In this document: piece after piece, positions 24,487 through 32,015 of the stretch
How positions within the stretch are numbered: the stretch's first letter is position 1
Layout of the letters: every line of letters starts with the position of its first letter
From: Dysgonomonas sp. HGC4
GTDB taxonomy: Bacteria; Bacteroidota; Bacteroidia; Bacteroidales; Dysgonomonadaceae
NCBI RefSeq assembly: GCF_001261715.1
Contig: NZ_CVRU01000056.1
Span: 57,350-121,349 of the forward strand
Direction of reading: 5' to 3'
DNA length: 64,000 bases
Position numbers and translations under genes: made by a program
Notes under the pieces: model-generated
Seen by the model: the letters and a program-made list of their open reading frames with translations, nothing else
What the model was told of the DNA's origin: nothing
The model's database searches: none

Positions 24487-24845
24487 AGATTATATTTTTC
24501 GGCTAATGAGGCTAATACATTTTCCAATTTCGAGTAATTGAATCCAAATAGAGGATAAGCAATTATTTGCTTATTTTCATTACTGAGCGAATCAACCATT
24601 AATATTTTAGATTGCTCAAGCTCAGAAGCCATTGATGTTGTAATTTCAAAATTGCAGTAAAAAACTAATCTCGTTGGAGGTTTTACCTCTCTGAAATGTT
24701 TGTCTCCTTTTTCCTTTATCAATTCAGGTTTACTAGGATCGAAGAATACTATATTAGCATCATCAATAAATACATAAGCAATAGAATGACCGTTTTTAGT
24801 TGTACCCTCTGTAAAAAGAGAATCTTTCTTTTTTTTAAATTCCAT
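24483..24845 (-). CDS. hypothetical phage early protein (120 aa)
   Basis: A soluble protein with a basic N-terminus (MEFKKKKDSLFTEGTTKNGH), a central strand pair (IAYVFIDDANIVFFDPSKPE) and a C-terminal helix. No family is recognised. It is the second gene of the early transcript. Confidence 0.5.
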   Translation of the reverse strand: MEFKKKKDSLFTEGTTKNGHSIAYVFIDDANIVFFDPSKPELIKEKGDKHFREVKPPTRLVFYCNFEITTSMASELEQSKILMVDSLSNENKQIIAYPLFGFNYSKLENVLASLAEKYNL

Positions 24846-24849
24846 GATC

Positions 24850-25071
24850 TTAATCTTTTTTTAGTTTTATATTCTGGTTTGTCGCTGGCAATTGATTTTC
24901 TAAGTATTCAAGTTCTACCTTCTTGAAACTCATTTCTCTTAACTTCTGATAAAATGTCGAATATTCGTATTCGAAATGCAGTAGAAAATTGTTTCTGATC
25001 GCTTTTTTATCTGATTTAGACAACTGATCATACCTCTGCTTAAATGTTAATTCTTTTATTTCTTTATTCAT
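24850..25071 (-). CDS. small early regulator-like protein (Cro position)
   Basis: From the ATG at 25071 the protein has 73 residues, including TFKQRYDQLSKSDKKAIRNN and FLLHFEYEYSTFYQKLREMS. The layout resembles short HTH-like proteins found opposite the repressor in Bacteroidetes prophages, so a Cro or Cox role is plausible. The longer frame from 25140 would run through the operator repeats, so I prefer 25071. It is the first gene of the leftward early operon. Confidence 0.55.
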   Translation of the reverse strand: MNKEIKELTFKQRYDQLSKSDKKAIRNNFLLHFEYEYSTFYQKLREMSFKKVELEYLENQLPATNQNIKLKKD

Positions 25072-25102
25072 AGTCTGTAAATTAGTCTTATATTTAGTCT
25101 GC

Positions 25103-25144
25103 AAGGTAAACATTTTCATACTGAAAGTAAACAATTTCATGCTT
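25103..25144. promoter_or_regulatory. tandem 21-bp operators O1 and O2
   Basis: Two abutting 21-bp units, 25103-25123 and 25124-25144, share GTAAACA-T/A-TTTCAT-A/G-CT. The second is identical to the copy at 17438-17458. They fill the space between the divergent starts of the repressor (25161) and the first early gene (25071), where a lysogeny repressor should bind. TTAGTCT occurs three times just to the left (25071-25101). Confidence 0.7.
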
Positions 25145-25160
25145 AAAATAAGTTAATTAA

Positions 25161-25505
25161 ATGCAAGACACTATTAATCAAAGGATTGTTATTTACTGCG
25201 AGAAAAAAGGATATAAGCAAACAGATCTTTGGACGGCTGGGTATGCGTCTAAGCAGACGGTTCAATGGATTTGGAAAGGTAGAAGCAAGCCGGGGTGTGA
25301 GTTTCTTGAAAGATTCATAGCTGCACACATAGATTTGAATGTTAGATGGCTATTCACAGGAGAAGGAGAAATGACAGAATGTGTTGATCAAGAAACACAG
25401 ACGATCATTACATATCTTGAAAAAAGGATTAAGGAAAAAGATGATGAGATTGAAGAACTCAATCGAAAATTAGATGGTCAAAATCAGAATAAAAATAAAA
25501 AATAG
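25161..25505 (+). CDS. XRE-type phage repressor without peptidase domain
   Basis: The 114-residue protein has an N-terminal HTH (GYKQTDLWTAGYASKQTVQW), then the segment INRWLFTGEG-type (here LNVRWLFTGEGEM) that is typical of Bacteroidetes CI-like repressors. It ends in a charged coiled coil (residues 78-108) that should make dimers. It lacks the S24 autocleavage domain, so induction must work differently from the S24 repressor at 48511. It diverges from the early operon across the tandem operators at 25103-25144 and is the natural candidate to bind them. Confidence 0.75.
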   Translation: MQDTINQRIVIYCEKKGYKQTDLWTAGYASKQTVQWIWKGRSKPGCEFLERFIAAHIDLNVRWLFTGEGEMTECVDQETQTIITYLEKRIKEKDDEIEELNRKLDGQNQNKNKK

Positions 25506-25602
25506 CAGACACTTATAAAAAACAGAGGTGACAAATACAGAGTAGACAAAAATAAACAACTCATTATAAGAACATTGAATACGCCGTGGCGTCTCCGATA
25601 TT

Positions 25603-25637
25603 CTCCACAAAATGTGAATCCTCAGACAGAAATGTTT
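25603..25637. repeat. 35-bp cassette 3' repeat, copy 1
   Basis: This 35-bp sequence is repeated with one mismatch at 25949-25983. On the minus strand it begins 12 nt after the stop codon of the gene at 25650. It contains CTCAGACAGAAATGTTT, the part also kept in the third copy. Confidence 0.8.
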
Positions 25638-25649
25638 GGGGATTTTTAT

Positions 25650-25874
25650 TTAATCAAAAAATCTAAAATATAAATAAGCAAGTCCTATTATCACCCCAAA
25701 TACAATAGGTAATCCTATTAAAGTGTTGATACAACCATGACTTAGATTATTAGCTCCATCATCAGAACTTCCTTTTAAATATTTTAGAGATTTAGAGAAT
25801 CCGATGGTTTTCAGAAATAAATATCGAATACGCACACCAATAAACCTAGCCAAATCGAACATAATATTTTCCAT
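25650..25874 (-). CDS. small membrane protein, cassette gene 1
   Basis: The 74-residue protein has a basic N-terminal half (FIGVRIRYLFLKTIGFSKSL) and a C-terminal transmembrane helix (about residues 51-70, LIGLPIVFGVIIGLAYLYFR). It is unrelated to its neighbours but has the same upstream leader (TTTTGAGAAAA, then TTAGTTTT) and the same 35-bp repeat after its stop. This suggests that it is one of a set of exchangeable cassettes, perhaps immunity genes. No function is known. Confidence 0.5.
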   Translation of the reverse strand: MENIMFDLARFIGVRIRYLFLKTIGFSKSLKYLKGSSDDGANNLSHGCINTLIGLPIVFGVIIGLAYLYFRFFD

Positions 25875-25948
25875 TTTGAGAATGCTTTTACAAAACTAAT
25901 TGTTTTCTCAAAATCTTCACAAAAAGAATTCGAGACTTTGGTGCTATG

Positions 25949-25983
25949 CTCCACAAAATTTGAATCCTCAGACAGAAATGTTT
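25949..25983. repeat. 35-bp cassette 3' repeat, copy 2
   Basis: Matches 25603-25637 with a single G/T difference. On the minus strand it lies 14 nt after the stop codon of the gene at 25998, almost the same distance as copy 1. Confidence 0.8.
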
Positions 25984-25997
25984 AGGTATATTTCGTT

Positions 25998-26405
25998 TTA
26001 CCAATCTAAATCATTCGTATACTTTTCACCCTTATACTTATTAAAGTCTTGGACCTTAACACATGCAAGGGATTCGACATTAAGTTGCCAAATAGAAGAA
26101 TATTCCGACCATGGGTCTGTAAGAATTTGAATGTTATTTTCATCAATGAATTTAAGAGCAAATGCATCTTTTATTCCATCAACACATATGCATCTAAAAT
26201 TCTTTACCAGAATTAAAGTATCTCCACCAACAACACACCAACTATTATCGTCATTTATAAAAGCGCAAGTAGGTTCTCCATAAAACGATCCAATATGAAT
26301 ATTCTCTTTGGTTTCATTATTTATAAAATAGGCATCTTCATAAACATTGCCAATTTCAAATAAATCTGTTTTATATAAACATCTATAACCTATTTGATTC
26401 TTCAT
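25998..26405 (-). CDS. hypothetical protein, cassette gene 2 (possible immunity protein)
   Basis: The 135-residue protein is beta-rich with regular turn patterns (NETKENIHIGSFYGEPTCAF, INDDNSWCVVGGDTLILVKN), like beta-propeller-type or single-domain immunity proteins. It has no signal peptide or membrane helix. It lies between the shared leader at about 26435-26460 and the 35-bp repeat. No toxin gene is adjacent. An immunity role is inferred from the cassette layout only. Confidence 0.55.
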   Translation of the reverse strand: MKNQIGYRCLYKTDLFEIGNVYEDAYFINNETKENIHIGSFYGEPTCAFINDDNSWCVVGGDTLILVKNFRCICVDGIKDAFALKFIDENNIQILTDPWSEYSSIWQLNVESLACVKVQDFNKYKGEKYTNDLDW

Positions 26406-26495
26406 TTCAAGATAAAATAATTTATTTTCATAAAGCTAACAATTTTCTCAAAACCCGCATAAGTGAGTACGAGATTTCAGGAGTATAGATTACAT

Positions 26496-26527
26496 AAAAA
26501 AATCCCCATATATTTCTATTGGGGGAT
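26496..26527 (-). terminator. terminator of the small lipoprotein gene
   Basis: On the minus strand AATCCCCC and TGGGGATT pair around a 12-nt loop and are followed by seven T. It lies about 37 nt past the stop at 26564. Confidence 0.7.
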
Positions 26528-26563
26528 TATTATTAATCAGAATCTCGTGATTCATCAAATCCT

Positions 26564-26725
26564 CTACTTGTTTTGTCCTGGGGCATAAGGTTTAGCAGAT
26601 TGACTTCCTGTAATCTTCTTTGCGTGTCCCGGAGGAATACCATTTTTATTAGTATGTACTGTTTTACACGATGATACAAACAATAACCCAACAATCAACG
26701 AGCCAAATAAAACTAGTCTTCTCAT
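26564..26725 (-). CDS. 53-residue lipoprotein of the PPGxAKKxTGSxSAK type
   Basis: An ATG at 26725 opens a 53-codon frame ending in TAG at 26564. It has a lipoprotein signal, MRRLVLFGSLIVGLLFVSSC, with the lipidated cysteine at residue 20. The motif IPPGHAKKITGSQSAKPYAP follows near the C-terminus. I recall many Bacteroidetes lipoproteins of this size and motif, sometimes misnamed quinol oxidase subunit 4. The role is unknown. The gene separates cassette 2 from cassette 3 and has its own terminator. Confidence 0.7.
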   Translation of the reverse strand: MRRLVLFGSLIVGLLFVSSCKTVHTNKNGIPPGHAKKITGSQSAKPYAPGQNK

Positions 26726-26795
26726 GACATTTTTGCATTAGTAATAAAGAATCTAACAGTATCCGAATAGTATTTGTTCTCCTTAGTTACAATTA

Positions 26796-26816
26796 TCAGC
26801 CAGAAATATCCGAGGA
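26796..26816. repeat. degenerate cassette 3' repeat, copy 3
   Basis: TCAGCCAGAAATATCCGAGG corresponds to TCAGACAGAAATGTTTGGGG in copy 1. It ends 2 nt before the stop codon of the gene at 26818. Its position relative to the gene is like that of the other two copies. Confidence 0.5.
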
Positions 26817-26817
26817 C

Positions 26818-27165
26818 TTATTGTTCTAAACAGAAATCCGGTCTTAAGATTTCTGTTATAATGCCTATCCCGACTATTCTTGTCCCCTCTCTTACTTCAA
26901 ATTCTTTACCTACATAGAGTTTTCTAATATGAAAGTGAGGACTTGCTGTCGTCAGATAACAATCAACCGTTTCTCCTAAAAGACAAATCTCTTTATCTAT
27001 AAATGCTTGACAAGCATCCCAATCTTTTCCATCGTAATGAAATTGACCTCTATATCCGTTTCTTACAGATGTTTTTCGTCCCCCTTCTTTTTCTAATAAA
27101 TAGTATATATTAGCTCTTAATTCAGGTATTGGATTTGTAAACCGATTTAGTTGATTTGCATTCAT
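26818..27165 (-). CDS. stand-alone EF-Tu domain III-like protein, cassette gene 3
   Basis: The 115-residue protein follows the pattern of the last beta-barrel domain of elongation factor Tu. EGGRKTSVRNGYRGQFHY lies near residues 26-43, GETVDCYL later and LYVGKEFEVREGTRIVGIGI near the end. EF-Tu has EGGRHTPFFKGYRPQFY and FAIREGGRTVGAGVV in the same order. GTPase and domain II are absent, so it cannot act in translation by itself. It shares the upstream leader of the other two cassette genes. It may be a decoy or immunity factor for toxins that use EF-Tu. Confidence 0.6.
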   Translation of the reverse strand: MNANQLNRFTNPIPELRANIYYLLEKEGGRKTSVRNGYRGQFHYDGKDWDACQAFIDKEICLLGETVDCYLTTASPHFHIRKLYVGKEFEVREGTRIVGIGIITEILRPDFCLEQ

Positions 27166-27673
27166 TGAATAAAATTTCCTATAAAACTAATAATCTTTTC
27201 AAAATCATTACATAAATGAGTCTAACATTATGGATTGACCTTCCACAATAACTAACAGATTCTCATCTTTGAGATTATTCATTGTTTACTTCGTAGAATG
27301 CATCTGATATAAACTTGGCTCTAATAGAACAAAAAACACCAATCCTCTATTAGTGGGTATATGAAAAAGTATAATTACACACCGCAACTACAATTAACAC
27401 ACTTGTCTATAATATATAAACTCAAAGATCTTATAAGTGGAATTAACGACATAAACAGTATTAACAATCACCCCAAATGTTAAGGCATTGCTTAATATCT
27501 AAACTTACCTGCAAAAAACAAAAAACATTACTCATGCAAACCTTACTATCAGCCAGTTTCAAGGCAATAGTCTATCCATCAGAAACACACTATCTAACTA
27601 GTTATTAAATAAGTAATGTATTTTATTTATGTATTTTATCATTTATTGGCACTAATATTATAAAAAAATTATA

Positions 27674-27681
27674 TACTTTTG
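27674..27681 (+). promoter_or_regulatory. -7 box of the secreted-protein operon
   Basis: TACTTTTG fits the Bacteroidetes TAnnTTTG box and lies 30 nt before the ATG at 27711; the upstream box is a weak TTGG at 27646. The intergenic stretch 27166-27710 is AT-rich and shows no open frame that I would call a gene. Its left 60 bp carries the leader repeat of cassette 3. Confidence 0.5.
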
Positions 27682-27710
27682 ACTTTAGAGATATTAAAAA
27701 ACGACAACTA

Positions 27711-28373
27711 ATGAAAATTTTCTATGTATTTATGCTAGTAATATCTAGCATAGTTTTCGCGGAAGCACAAGTGGGCGTTAATACCAATGACCCTAAAGTT
27801 AGTTTGGATGTTCGAGCAGTCGCTGTAGATGCAACTACTGCCGAAGGTATAATAGCTCCACGACTAACCTTAGCTCAATTGGTTTTGAAAGATGCCAAAT
27901 ATATGGCCGATCAAACAGGAGCTATTGTTTACGTAACAGATATAGTTGGGAATAATACTCCTAAAACAAAAGAAGTAACTTCAGTTGGGTACTATTTCTT
28001 TGATGGAACCATCTGGCAAGCAATTGGACCAGATCCAGATTCGAGGTTTTTTTACATGCCATCTGTCACTTTACCAACCGACTCCTCAGATCCATCTTAT
28101 AACCCGAGCACAAAAGTATACACAATAGACCTATATAAAGCATATGCCGAACAATTCGGGTTGACAAATTCGGGTTCATCGATTAAAAGCGCAAGTTCAA
28201 CGTCTCTACCCACATTACCAAGCAATGCTTTAGAATATTTCATTACTTATTATGACAACACCGTCTTTCAGAGTGTTACATTAAGTGATGCGGGTGTGTT
28301 AACGTATAAACTGCCCGATGAGATCACGATTTCAGACAAAACGTTTATGAATATAATTTTTAAAGCTAAATAA
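27711..28373 (+). CDS. secreted protein of the GVNTNDPxxSLDV type
   Basis: The 220-residue protein has a cleavable signal peptide (MKIFYVFMLVISSIVFAEAQ) followed at once by VGVNTNDPKVSLDVRAVAVD. This motif starts many Bacteroidetes surface proteins and resembles tail-fibre head regions. The remainder has short strands, including GYYFFDGTIWQAIG, and a Ser/Thr/Pro-rich middle. It is the first gene of an operon with the two genes after it and probably forms part of the same surface assembly. No sorting domain is visible at its C-terminus. Confidence 0.65.
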   Translation: MKIFYVFMLVISSIVFAEAQVGVNTNDPKVSLDVRAVAVDATTAEGIIAPRLTLAQLVLKDAKYMADQTGAIVYVTDIVGNNTPKTKEVTSVGYYFFDGTIWQAIGPDPDSRFFYMPSVTLPTDSSDPSYNPSTKVYTIDLYKAYAEQFGLTNSGSSIKSASSTSLPTLPSNALEYFITYYDNTVFQSVTLSDAGVLTYKLPDEITISDKTFMNIIFKAK

Positions 28374-28400
28374 CAAGCATAACAAAACAAACAATAGACT

Positions 28401-28892
28401 ATGAAAATATTTTATGCGCTTACACTTTGTTTATGCACGATATTTGCATATTCACAAACCAAACAGACGAATTCTGCTGACGGAACATATATCTTCCAAA
28501 AAGCAACATTTACGGTTTACAACTACGACTCCAAAGCAGAAGTTGACACTCGCGCCATAGATAATGCCGCTTTACTTGATACTACTGATATATTTTTTCA
28601 AAAAGTATTTTTGAAAGCAACGATAGAAAATGATCAACTATCGTTTTGCACATTACCTGATCAGCGCGAATATAAGGTAGAGAATCAATTAACATTGGTT
28701 CCTGCTCCAACTAAAGAATTGAGTAAAGAAGATTACACAAGTAATATTTCTATGCAATTATCCCCCTACACTTTCGAAGTCAACAATAATATACTAACTT
28801 TTACCTTCATCTATTCATATGGAGATTCCAGATATAGTTTTCCATTAGAGGGTAAATTAACTGTGAGCCTTACTAAAGAAAAAGATCAATGA
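28401..28892 (+). CDS. secreted hypothetical protein (163 aa)
   Basis: It has a signal peptide (MKIFYALTLCLCTIFAYSQT) and a beta-rich body (NGTYIFQ-type strands, then LKATIENDQLSFCTLPDQRE). It is the middle gene of the operon; its stop overlaps the next start by 4 nt. It may be a small lipocalin-like or partner protein for the large adhesin. No family is recognised. Confidence 0.6.
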   Translation: MKIFYALTLCLCTIFAYSQTKQTNSADGTYIFQKATFTVYNYDSKAEVDTRAIDNAALLDTTDIFFQKVFLKATIENDQLSFCTLPDQREYKVENQLTLVPAPTKELSKEDYTSNISMQLSPYTFEVNNNILTFTFIYSYGDSRYSFPLEGKLTVSLTKEKDQ

Positions 28893-31789
28893 AAGAACTA
28901 TATTATAAAATATTCTACTTATGTGTTTTTATATTTTCAGTAGGAAATATAACTGCTCAAGATTGTGATTTGAATTTTACAGTAACAACTACATCAACCC
29001 CTTCTACCTGCCAGGCTAATGGAACAATAACTGTAACCTTAGGAGGTGATTTAAGCAATATCAGCAACGTACAATATGGGTTAACATCCGCAGATGGGTT
29101 CACAATTAACCCACAAGAGAATAATGTATTAGCAAATATACCAGCAGGCACCTACACGGTCACAGCAAGGGCATTTTGTCTTACAAATGAAGATTATAGT
29201 GTGGTAAAAACAGCACAAAACGTAGTGGTAGCAGGTACATACAAAGTACCCGAGGCTTCATTTAACCCTTCATCCTCACGTAAATCTTACAACACATGTA
29301 ATACAGGTATTATAGTGTTAAACGTTATAAATGGTAGCGGAATTTTCACCTTTAATATAATCTCTGCACCCGATGGAGCACCCACAGGTGTTATTACTCC
29401 TACAAAAAGCGGATCATTATATACGTTTCCCGGACAAAATTATCCGGCAGGCAATTATGTAGTTCAGATAGAAGACGGTTGTTATACAGCCGTAGCTACT
29501 TTTACTCTGGATGAGATTACCGGTTTCCCCACTTTCAGCTATTCTAACACCACATTCTATCCTCCAAGTGTAAAAACATCATGTACTACTGTTACTTATA
29601 GTCCAGGATCAATAAGTTCCACCACTACTCCCGACTATTACCGCTATTTTGCTGATGGTATGTACGAAGTAGGTATTGCACCTACCGGTTCTATGCCTAC
29701 TCAATGGCTTCCATGGTCTTCATCCAGACAGAATTTTGAACTACCGTCTGCTTATATCAATTATTACCCAACAAATAGCCTGACTATATATATTCGCTTG
29801 AAAGGATGTGAGAACGTTTATGTTTCTCAAACCAGCAATCTGAGAAAACCATATCCTGTTTTCTCATCCAGCACCCGAACTTGTGAAGACTACCAATATT
29901 ATTTTTATCCTTATGGCGATTATGATGGTTTTTTCTGTTATCCGCTTTCCATGGTTATTACTCAAACCTCAGCAGGAGAAGGGCAAGGAACCATTGTATA
30001 CGAAAACCACAATGTAATGAGTACTGCAAGTCAATATGTTTCCCTCAATTATGGCGCCACTTATACTATGGTAACTACTGATGCCAGCGGAACAGTAGAC
30101 ACTAGATCGGTATCTCCTACCAGAGGAAACATCTCCCTTACTTATACAGATGACAATTGTAGCACCCAATATAAGCTTTCATATTATACAACAGATCCTT
30201 GTTACCCTATTGAGGTAACCATTACAGATCCTTCAGGTGATATTATACATTCTAAAACTCTTACCTCAACAACAAGCACTGTTGTTGATCTGGAATATGG
30301 CAAGGCATATATATTTGAAGCTATATATGTTGGGACAAATCCTTTACGTACTTATAGAACTACTATAAATAGAACTTCATCTATACCTACTGCATATACA
30401 TTATCGCTTTATAGCACAGATCAATGCGTAGAAGACCAAGGGCGATTACAAATTAGTAGAAGTGGGTCAGGTAATTTCCCCATAGGTACTACTTTCACTA
30501 TAACCGGACCCGAAGGATATACAACTCAAACAGCAACTGCTACCTCTTCCACATATTACTATTACATGCCTACAGCCAAATTGCCTGCCGGCACATACAC
30601 GCTTACTGTTGTTAATGGCTGCGGAAGTACCACTCCAATGACGGCATCTTTAACTCTCAAAGGTATATACAGTGGTAAAGAGTTGACATATACTACAGAA
30701 AACACATGTTCGGGAATGAAGGTTACACCCTCAGGTTACATGACCTACCAGAGTGTACAGCAAACCAATTCTACTTATTATAGACTGACAAGCGGACCAA
30801 CAGGTTACGATAAAACAGTAATTAAACCCGGTGGCTCTTTTACACTCTCTACACCTGGTGTTTACAAATTGGGTATTACTCTTACTAACAGTACTACAGG
30901 TTGTGTAATCAACGAAATGACAATTAATTATACTGCTCCCCCATTAGCTTTAAGCCAAACGGAAACAAATGCCTATGTTTGCGTAGAGAGCAGCAAAGGA
31001 GTTATTCTCTTAAGTGCCATAAATGGTGTAGCACCTTACAAATACGAGCTATGGAATAAAGAAAATACAGTAAAAGAAGACATCCCTGATGTTGTTTCAT
31101 CGGAACATCAAGTGTATTTTAATTATGGAAAAGCCAATGAAACTTATACTGCACGCATCAGTGATAATTGTGGTAATAAGTTCAGCCAGCAGATAACCCT
31201 AGCTAAACTTAGTTCTGCACGTGTTGTATATGCCACTAATAACAATGTCTGTAATGGGGACTCTATACATCTTAAATGTATAACATTAGGAAAGACTGCT
31301 TATGACTGGACTGGACCTAATGGCTTTGCTACAACAACACAGAGTCCTACAATCCCTAATGCTCAAGTAAACATGACCGGATGGTACAAAGTATCGGTGA
31401 TGCCCGAATTTTGTGGTGAGCCCGTACAGGATAGTGTTTACATTCAGGTTTACCCCCCTTTTGCAATAGAAACTATTACGGCTGACCAAAAGACATGTGT
31501 CCGTACAAAACCAAGTACGCTTAGTTGTGACGTAACAGGAGGAAATGGTATATATACCTATCAGTGGCAATCGAGCACAGACGGTGTATCAAATTGGACA
31601 AATATAGTTGGTGCTACCAGTGTAATTTACTCACCTCCTGCTCAAATTAAATCTGGAATGTACTACTATCGTGTTATCATAACCAACACTTGTGGTGTTA
31701 TTGAAAGTAGTCCTATAAAAGTAGATGTTACACCTTGCTACATTCGAATAAATCCTGATATAAGGGTACGGGTAAACGGCAAGAAATAA
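28889..31789 (+). CDS. large secreted adhesin with SprB/Ig-like repeats
   Basis: The 966-residue protein has a signal peptide (residues 1-23, ending NITAQ) and is made almost only of beta-sandwich repeats. Early copies are SprB-like (NGTITVTLGGDLSNI, NGSGIFTFNIISAPDGAP), with the phrase PAGTYTVTA recurring as PAGNYVVQIEDGC and PAGTYTLTVVNGC. Late copies are Ig-like (DWTGPNGFATTTQ, YQWQSSTDGVSNWTNI). Cysteines recur once or twice per repeat. Such proteins act in adhesion or gliding. The C-terminus (INPDIRVRVNGKK) lacks a typical T9SS sorting domain, so the export route is unclear. Confidence 0.75.
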   Translation: MKELYYKIFYLCVFIFSVGNITAQDCDLNFTVTTTSTPSTCQANGTITVTLGGDLSNISNVQYGLTSADGFTINPQENNVLANIPAGTYTVTARAFCLTNEDYSVVKTAQNVVVAGTYKVPEASFNPSSSRKSYNTCNTGIIVLNVINGSGIFTFNIISAPDGAPTGVITPTKSGSLYTFPGQNYPAGNYVVQIEDGCYTAVATFTLDEITGFPTFSYSNTTFYPPSVKTSCTTVTYSPGSISSTTTPDYYRYFADGMYEVGIAPTGSMPTQWLPWSSSRQNFELPSAYINYYPTNSLTIYIRLKGCENVYVSQTSNLRKPYPVFSSSTRTCEDYQYYFYPYGDYDGFFCYPLSMVITQTSAGEGQGTIVYENHNVMSTASQYVSLNYGATYTMVTTDASGTVDTRSVSPTRGNISLTYTDDNCSTQYKLSYYTTDPCYPIEVTITDPSGDIIHSKTLTSTTSTVVDLEYGKAYIFEAIYVGTNPLRTYRTTINRTSSIPTAYTLSLYSTDQCVEDQGRLQISRSGSGNFPIGTTFTITGPEGYTTQTATATSSTYYYYMPTAKLPAGTYTLTVVNGCGSTTPMTASLTLKGIYSGKELTYTTENTCSGMKVTPSGYMTYQSVQQTNSTYYRLTSGPTGYDKTVIKPGGSFTLSTPGVYKLGITLTNSTTGCVINEMTINYTAPPLALSQTETNAYVCVESSKGVILLSAINGVAPYKYELWNKENTVKEDIPDVVSSEHQVYFNYGKANETYTARISDNCGNKFSQQITLAKLSSARVVYATNNNVCNGDSIHLKCITLGKTAYDWTGPNGFATTTQSPTIPNAQVNMTGWYKVSVMPEFCGEPVQDSVYIQVYPPFAIETITADQKTCVRTKPSTLSCDVTGGNGIYTYQWQSSTDGVSNWTNIVGATSVIYSPPAQIKSGMYYYRVIITNTCGVIESSPIKVDVTPCYIRINPDIRVRVNGKK

Positions 31790-31847
31790 ACCTTTTTTGC
31801 ATAGTGATAAAAAAGACCGAGACTAATTATTATAAATTATAGTTTCG

Positions 31848-31876
31848 AGGGGAAGTCCATTTTTGGTACTTCCCCT
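31848..31876 (+). terminator. terminator after the adhesin operon
   Basis: AGGGGAAGT and ACTTCCCCT form a perfect 9-bp stem with an 11-nt loop, followed by TTAATATTT. It lies about 60 nt after the adhesin stop. Confidence 0.7.
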
Positions 31877-32015
31877 TAATATTTGTCTCTAATAGGCTAT
31901 CATAAGAACGTTGCCCTAGATTTTACCCCTATACTACTTTTAAGAAAAACTAATACAATTTATAATGCTAAAACATTACCTTTAGACCCTAATCACTAAT
32001 GATAACCAAGTTCTT

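Noticed and set aside
1..25505. Mu-like transposable prophage
   Set aside because: No transposase A/B pair or Mu-type head genes are visible; the terminase, ClpP-like protease and VirE helicase point to a conventional temperate phage, though the left end is missing.
25500..25990. The 35-bp repeats as prophage attachment sites
   Set aside because: They are only 346 bp apart, both lie on the same side of the repressor and each directly follows a gene stop; a third weaker copy follows the same rule, which fits a cassette flank better.
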